The position numbers and the translations under genes are program-made. DNA of 64,000 nucleotides, from assembly GCF_037975245.1 (NCBI RefSeq), contig NC_092562.1:1206001-1270000 (forward strand). The letters run 5' to 3'. This DNA comes from Apostichopus japonicus. Taxonomy: Eukaryota > Echinodermata > Holothuroidea > Aspidochirotida > Stichopodidae. Under the pieces are notes generated by a model that was given only the letters and a program-made list of their open reading frames with translations, ran no database searches and was not told where the DNA came from. Below are positions 29,701 to 35,700 of the stretch, piece by piece (position 1 is the first letter of the stretch; the number at the start of each line of letters is the position of its first letter).

Positions 29701-32700
29701 TGTTAAGTATATATGAAAGATCTTCACATACTGTAAATATATACTGTACACTGCATACGCTGTACTGTATTCTCCATTACTGGCTAACAGTGCAGTATGT
29801 ATCATCTCCTTATAATCAAGGGAGCATAATTATTTATGAAAACATTTGCTTCCTAAATCATGATGCATTTTAGAAATGCATCTAGGTTTACTGCCCAGAG
29901 TGCTGTTTTTTCCCCCATTGTTTTCAACTTATTAGCTGCACATTCTGCTTACACAATTGTATGTAACTTACCATTGGAACAAGTTGGTCCTGTAAGTCCT
30001 GGTGGACAGCTGCATATGTTATTCTCACAGGTCCCTCCATACTGACATGGTGAAGCTGAACAACCTAAATTAGAAGGTGACAAATGATAACATTCAACAG
30101 GAGCATGTAAACCTTAAAGTAGTGTTAGAAATCTACAAAACAGGAAAACATATGTCAATTACCTTCTTTCGCACAGTACCATAGACGAATACCTCAACAC
30201 CCAAATCAAATCCAGCTCTAAGGGTACAGATATGCTCTCAATATCTCTGCCTTATTAATGTTTCATTTTGGGGGCTTCTACTTTAACAGGGACTTGTCAG
30301 ATAATAAAAACAAACAGCAATGTTTGAGTACCAAATATTTCAAACTAATATAAGTGAAATATACCATGGTATTGTTTCTATCGATAACACAAGATTGTGA
30401 ATGCAAAGAAACAATAGAGTTCTTATATACATTTCCCATGCTAGATTTGAAATAATTTAGGACTTTTTTACAAGCTCTCATTATTTATAAAGCTTGTAGA
30501 CTTTGACTGCTGTCGACCTCAAATGAACATTCATCTCAGCAGAAGTTGCCATGCTCACTATATGAAGGTAGATATACTGTACATGTATAGCATGATCTCA
30601 ACCAAGCTTATCATTTGGAGTTACAAGGTTTTCAGACTTCGACATCTGTTGACCTACAAACACACTGTACTTATGCATACAAAAAGAAAGATAAACTGGG
30701 TTAAGTGGTTCTTTCCCATACAGTATTGCATATGAGAAAATTTAATGTACAGTAGCATGTCCTGCAGACAAAATGACAACTTTGGCAGCTATTTTATTCA
30801 CATGATAATGAAGCTTTTTGCATAGTTACGAATTACACATGGACAATTACATATCAAGTTCATGGATCTACACCTTCCTTTTGGAGTTTTGTACTTTGAC
30901 TTCTACAGGCAAGCTATGAGAAGAAACAAGCTGGGACTTATTCTACAAATTTTCCTTTAATTTCATTGAAAAGAAGGCTGATTTTCTTTGTTGAAGTAGA
31001 GTAGAAACCTTACACAAAGCATATGGAATACGAGTGGGAAAATGCACAATTTAATAGGGGGAAGAGAGTTTCGTCACTGTCGAACAATAACGTTATTCTT
31101 CATTATAACACAGAGTCTGAGAAACAAAGGATGATTTACAGATTTTAGATTACAGATTACAGGAGCCCTAACAAAATACGTCTAGATTAGTACTGTAGGG
31201 GCCCCCACTAGGGGGCTAATAAAGGACTACCTTCAAATTAAACTCCAGAACACACATATCAGAAACAGGCATGCACAAGTGTGCACGACCTGATTGGTCA
31301 AATGAACAGTTATACTTAACAACTGCATAAATTAAGATACAGATACTGTAATTGGATAGATCAGACATATATAAGTGCATTAAACCTGACCATGTATCCT
31401 CACTCCCAAGCGTACAGTAGCTTATAACAGCATTAAGCAAAGACACCATACAGTAGCTTATAACAGCATTAAGCAAAGACACCATACAGTAGCTTATAAC
31501 AGCATTAAGCAAAGACACCATACAGTAGCTTATAACAGCATTAAGCAAAGACATCATACAGTAGCTTATAACAGCATTAAGCAAAGACATCATACAGTAG
31601 CTTATAACAGCATTAAGCAAAGACACCATACAGTAGCTTATAACAGCATTAAGCAAAGACACCATACAGTAACTTATAACAGCATTGAGCAAAGACATCA
31701 TACAGTAGCTTATAACAGCATTAAGCAAAGACATCATACAGTAGCTTATAACAGCATTAAGCAAAGACATCATACAGTAGCTTATACCAACATTAAGCAA
31801 AGACATCATACATTGGCATATAACAGCGCTTAGCAATGACATCATACAGTACTGTAGCTTATAACAGCATAACATTATCAAAATAATGTATGCAAATGGA
31901 TACCAGATGGAAAATATTAATGTCATTAACATAGGGTTCAAATAAAAATACATCTAACATTTATACATTGTCAAACCGCTCACCCACAGTGTGATATATA
32001 CAGTGTGAAGAACAAAGAACGTAGCAAAAGAAATTTTCGCCATTCAGCTGATATTCGCAATATATCAGCTGCATTTACAGAACTCCTATAGTGAGTCTGA
32101 CTCATGCATCGCTTTACCCCCAGGTCAAAATAGCCTCTGTCAATAAAACAGAGGTCATGATTGAACAAATTCCTTCTGATGGCAAGGACCTGCCATCAGA
32201 ATTGTTTAATGGAATAAATATAAGGAGCATTTCCCTGACTGAACAACAGCAGGTGAAATCACTATTACAACGGTTTATAGACGTGTTAAGTAAAGGGGAC
32301 AATGATATTGGTTTCTGTGACAGTGTGTCTCACCGAATTATCACAAACGATGATGTACCCATTAAGTACAACCTAAATGTCAAACTTGAAAAGTGCAACT
32401 TATTACTGAACAAGGTCACTATCTTGGCCATGTGGTGGGTGCTAACGGGATTGCTCAAGATCCTGAAAAGACTAGGGCAGTACACAAATGGGTTACACCT
32501 AAGACACAGAGGGAGTTGAGAGTTTTGTTAGGGGTACTATCGGAGGTTTGTTCCAGACTTTGCAAAGATTGCAAAACCCCTCCATGCCTTAGTGGGCGAT
32601 AAGAGATCCCCAAAGAATTCTGGTAAGTCAGCGACTAACCAACTGTTGGGGGCATGGGAGGAGAAGCATGAAGTCGCTTTTCACGATCTAAAGCAAAGGC

Positions 32701-35700
32701 TAGCTTCAGCACCTATTCTTGGCACAAGGAACCGCTCCTAAGCCGTAAAGTATATTTTCGTATTATATTGTTTAGTTGTAAGATTGAAGCAACTTGTTAT
32801 TCGGACACAGCAACCAGGTTCTTCTTTGTACTATTGTGTCAAATCTGTTTGTTTGAAATAGTTGTAATACTAGGTACAATATTTCAGTAAAAGTTTGGAC
32901 ACCATGTCCATAGGTCTATGTGTGTTGACCCCAAGTAAGTTATTGTTAAGACCAATACAGGTTATGATATTAGCATGCTTGAGTTTGTCAGTATATAAGC
33001 CCTCTTGATGAACCTTCCAGAATCCTCATTAGTCAAACAATTCTTGCATATCAATTCCTTTCTTTCTAAAATGCACACTAAACATTCTTCAAAATAGCCC
33101 TCTTACTGTGGCGATGTAGGTGAACACTGTGCATTGCGTAGCTGTACCCTATTGCAGAGTACAGGATACACATATTACGTAACGGCGTGCCCACCGAAGA
33201 AAGCGAAACTTGCATTTTTCTTAGAAGACATTCGATTGGATTGTACTTGGTCCGATTGAAGACAGTAACCAATGAAAATGAATTTAACATCAATGTAAAG
33301 TTAAGAAAAAATCCTTTCCAAAACCGTTTGAACTAAATTTGTCAATGAATATTCAAGAGGATGGTTACGCAAACAAAGTACGGCTATCAAATGGTGATTT
33401 TCTTCAGTATTTACTGTGTGTTTTCAATGAAGGTTTTGAGTTCGATATTTATTAACCTTGCATCGTAAATCACCGAAGTCCGGTGGAATTTTGAACTGTA
33501 TTGTTAAGAAAATAACAGAACTTTAGAGACAACACATTTCTCTGTTTAGTGCCGTTTGAACTAAATTTTTTCGGTATTAACTTTTCACGCTATGGCTGTA
33601 GGAAAATGGTCTATATGGTAAAGTCATAGGCCTAAAACTGAGGCGGTCGAACTCAGTTCGCGTGCCGCACAAGGAATGGCGCTAAGGAATTGATATGGTA
33701 ATGACTTATTTTCCACCCCACGTAATGTCTGTTGTCACCCATGTAATTACCACTGTTCATTTTGTGACCAATGTGAGCACATGCCTTTAACTGTTTCAAT
33801 TTGGATTTAGTAGTTTTGTTCTTTCATGCATCAAGAAGAATTTCTTTAAGTTCTACTTGATGTGTTAAGGACAACAGGGCTATAGGGTAAGTTTTCTTGG
33901 TTTTTGTGTCATTTTAATTAATGGTATTCGTATAAGCTGAATTTGTATATGTACTTAATATACATTCATGACTTGCAATTCATCATTAGAATCGTTGGAT
34001 ATTGCCTTAATTAGTTCAATTAAGATTACTTGTAAGTTATCTGATATTGTATCATTGCATATATTCCATCATTGCTATGATATATATGTTTGTCTTGGTA
34101 TTACGAAAGTTTCCAGAAAGGTCTGTGTTAACATGTTATCATCTATCTTGTTCTAAGCTTAAGTTCTTTGACATGATAAAGTTTGTTTGTCAGACAGATA
34201 GTTTTATACAAGGTTTTGTTTTGGTATAAAATTGTATGTTTCTGAACTCTGAATATATTCTAACTGCATCTTGTTAGGCTCTTAGAGATATAGAGTAAAC
34301 AAAGGATTTAGTTCACCATGTGTTCTGTCTATAATATTTATATTCACTTGATTTCTGATTCGTAAATTGTTTTCTTGCTATATTTTTGTTTTACTGTTTA
34401 TCATGTAATAATTATATTCTTTTATCCACTTTTTTTATTAACTTAATTTAACTTGATTTTTTTTTAAATTATTTCTTATTATTGTTTTATTCTTCATCAT
34501 GTAAAGCGCATATGAATATATATATTTTATAGTATTTGCGCTATATAAGGAACCATGATAATAATGATAGTGATTCATTCTGAGTGGTTTCTAAGAAGTA
34601 ACCCTACTGTCAGTCACAGATTAGTTGAACCTTGTGTTTAGTTTTGGGCTTGTTTTTATATATGCTTTGTCCATATACTGTGTGTATAGGCTTTTGTAAC
34701 ACCCTTAGGATATATTCCCTTTATGAGGTTAGAAGTTCATACAATCTTTTGGCATAAGTTTCTTTCTCTGTGGCAATGGACCATTACATGCCTGTTGTAA
34801 TTAATCACTCAGATTTTCCAACACAGTTGATAGTTTAATTGTATTTTCTGCTCATCATATTTGTTTTCCCTTGTGAACTAAAGTGGTTACATCTTTGTTG
34901 TATTAACTGGTAAAAGGCAAGTTTGTTTACTATTGATATTCCTTTAAGATAGGTTTTCTACAGTACTGATTTGCTGTGAATGCTAGAATCTAAAGCAGTA
35001 TATAGTATTGTTCTCCCCTACATTGAAGTACTACAACATAGCCTAATTATACTAGTAATGTGTAGCCTTAATTAGGCATAACGCTGTACATGGTCCAGCC
35101 TTACCTAAAGACCCTTTATGTCTATAATCCCCTTGAAGAACAAAGAGTAAGGAACCTAACACCCGCACTAGTTAAAGTGATATATTCATCTTTGTTTAAA
35201 GTGATATATAAATATATACCATATTGTACTTTGAGAATCAACTTTGTGTATCACAATTTGTTTATTTCAAACGCACAGCTCTTGCTAATTTTGGCTAGGC
35301 TTAAGTGTAGTATAGCAGGCTAATGGTAGGATATAATTTTCTATGGAAACTAAAAATTTGAAGAAAATCTTTTCGTTTTGGTTAGACTGCATGGTAAACA
35401 CAAGGGGTAAAAAAAATCTTAGCCAGGATACGGTAATGTGTTTTCTACATGATATCAGCTTTATTCATTGCACGATGTCATCTTTTAACATTTTTGCTAA
35501 GAAATTTGTGGCTCGATCCATTTGATAACAGTTTGTATAACACAATCATACAAGTGGTTACTGTTTGAGAGTTTTTTCAAACGATAATAACTATTACTAC
35601 AGCCTATTATAATTTGGATACTTCATGTATTAATGCATAATTTGGCGATATCAGCACAACATGAGTAGACCCCAACTATAGTTAGTTTAGAGCTACGTAG

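Noticed and set aside
31216-31953. 245-codon minus-strand ORF with a 12-residue repeat
   Set aside because: It is the 36-bp minisatellite read through. There is no signal, domain or conserved flank.
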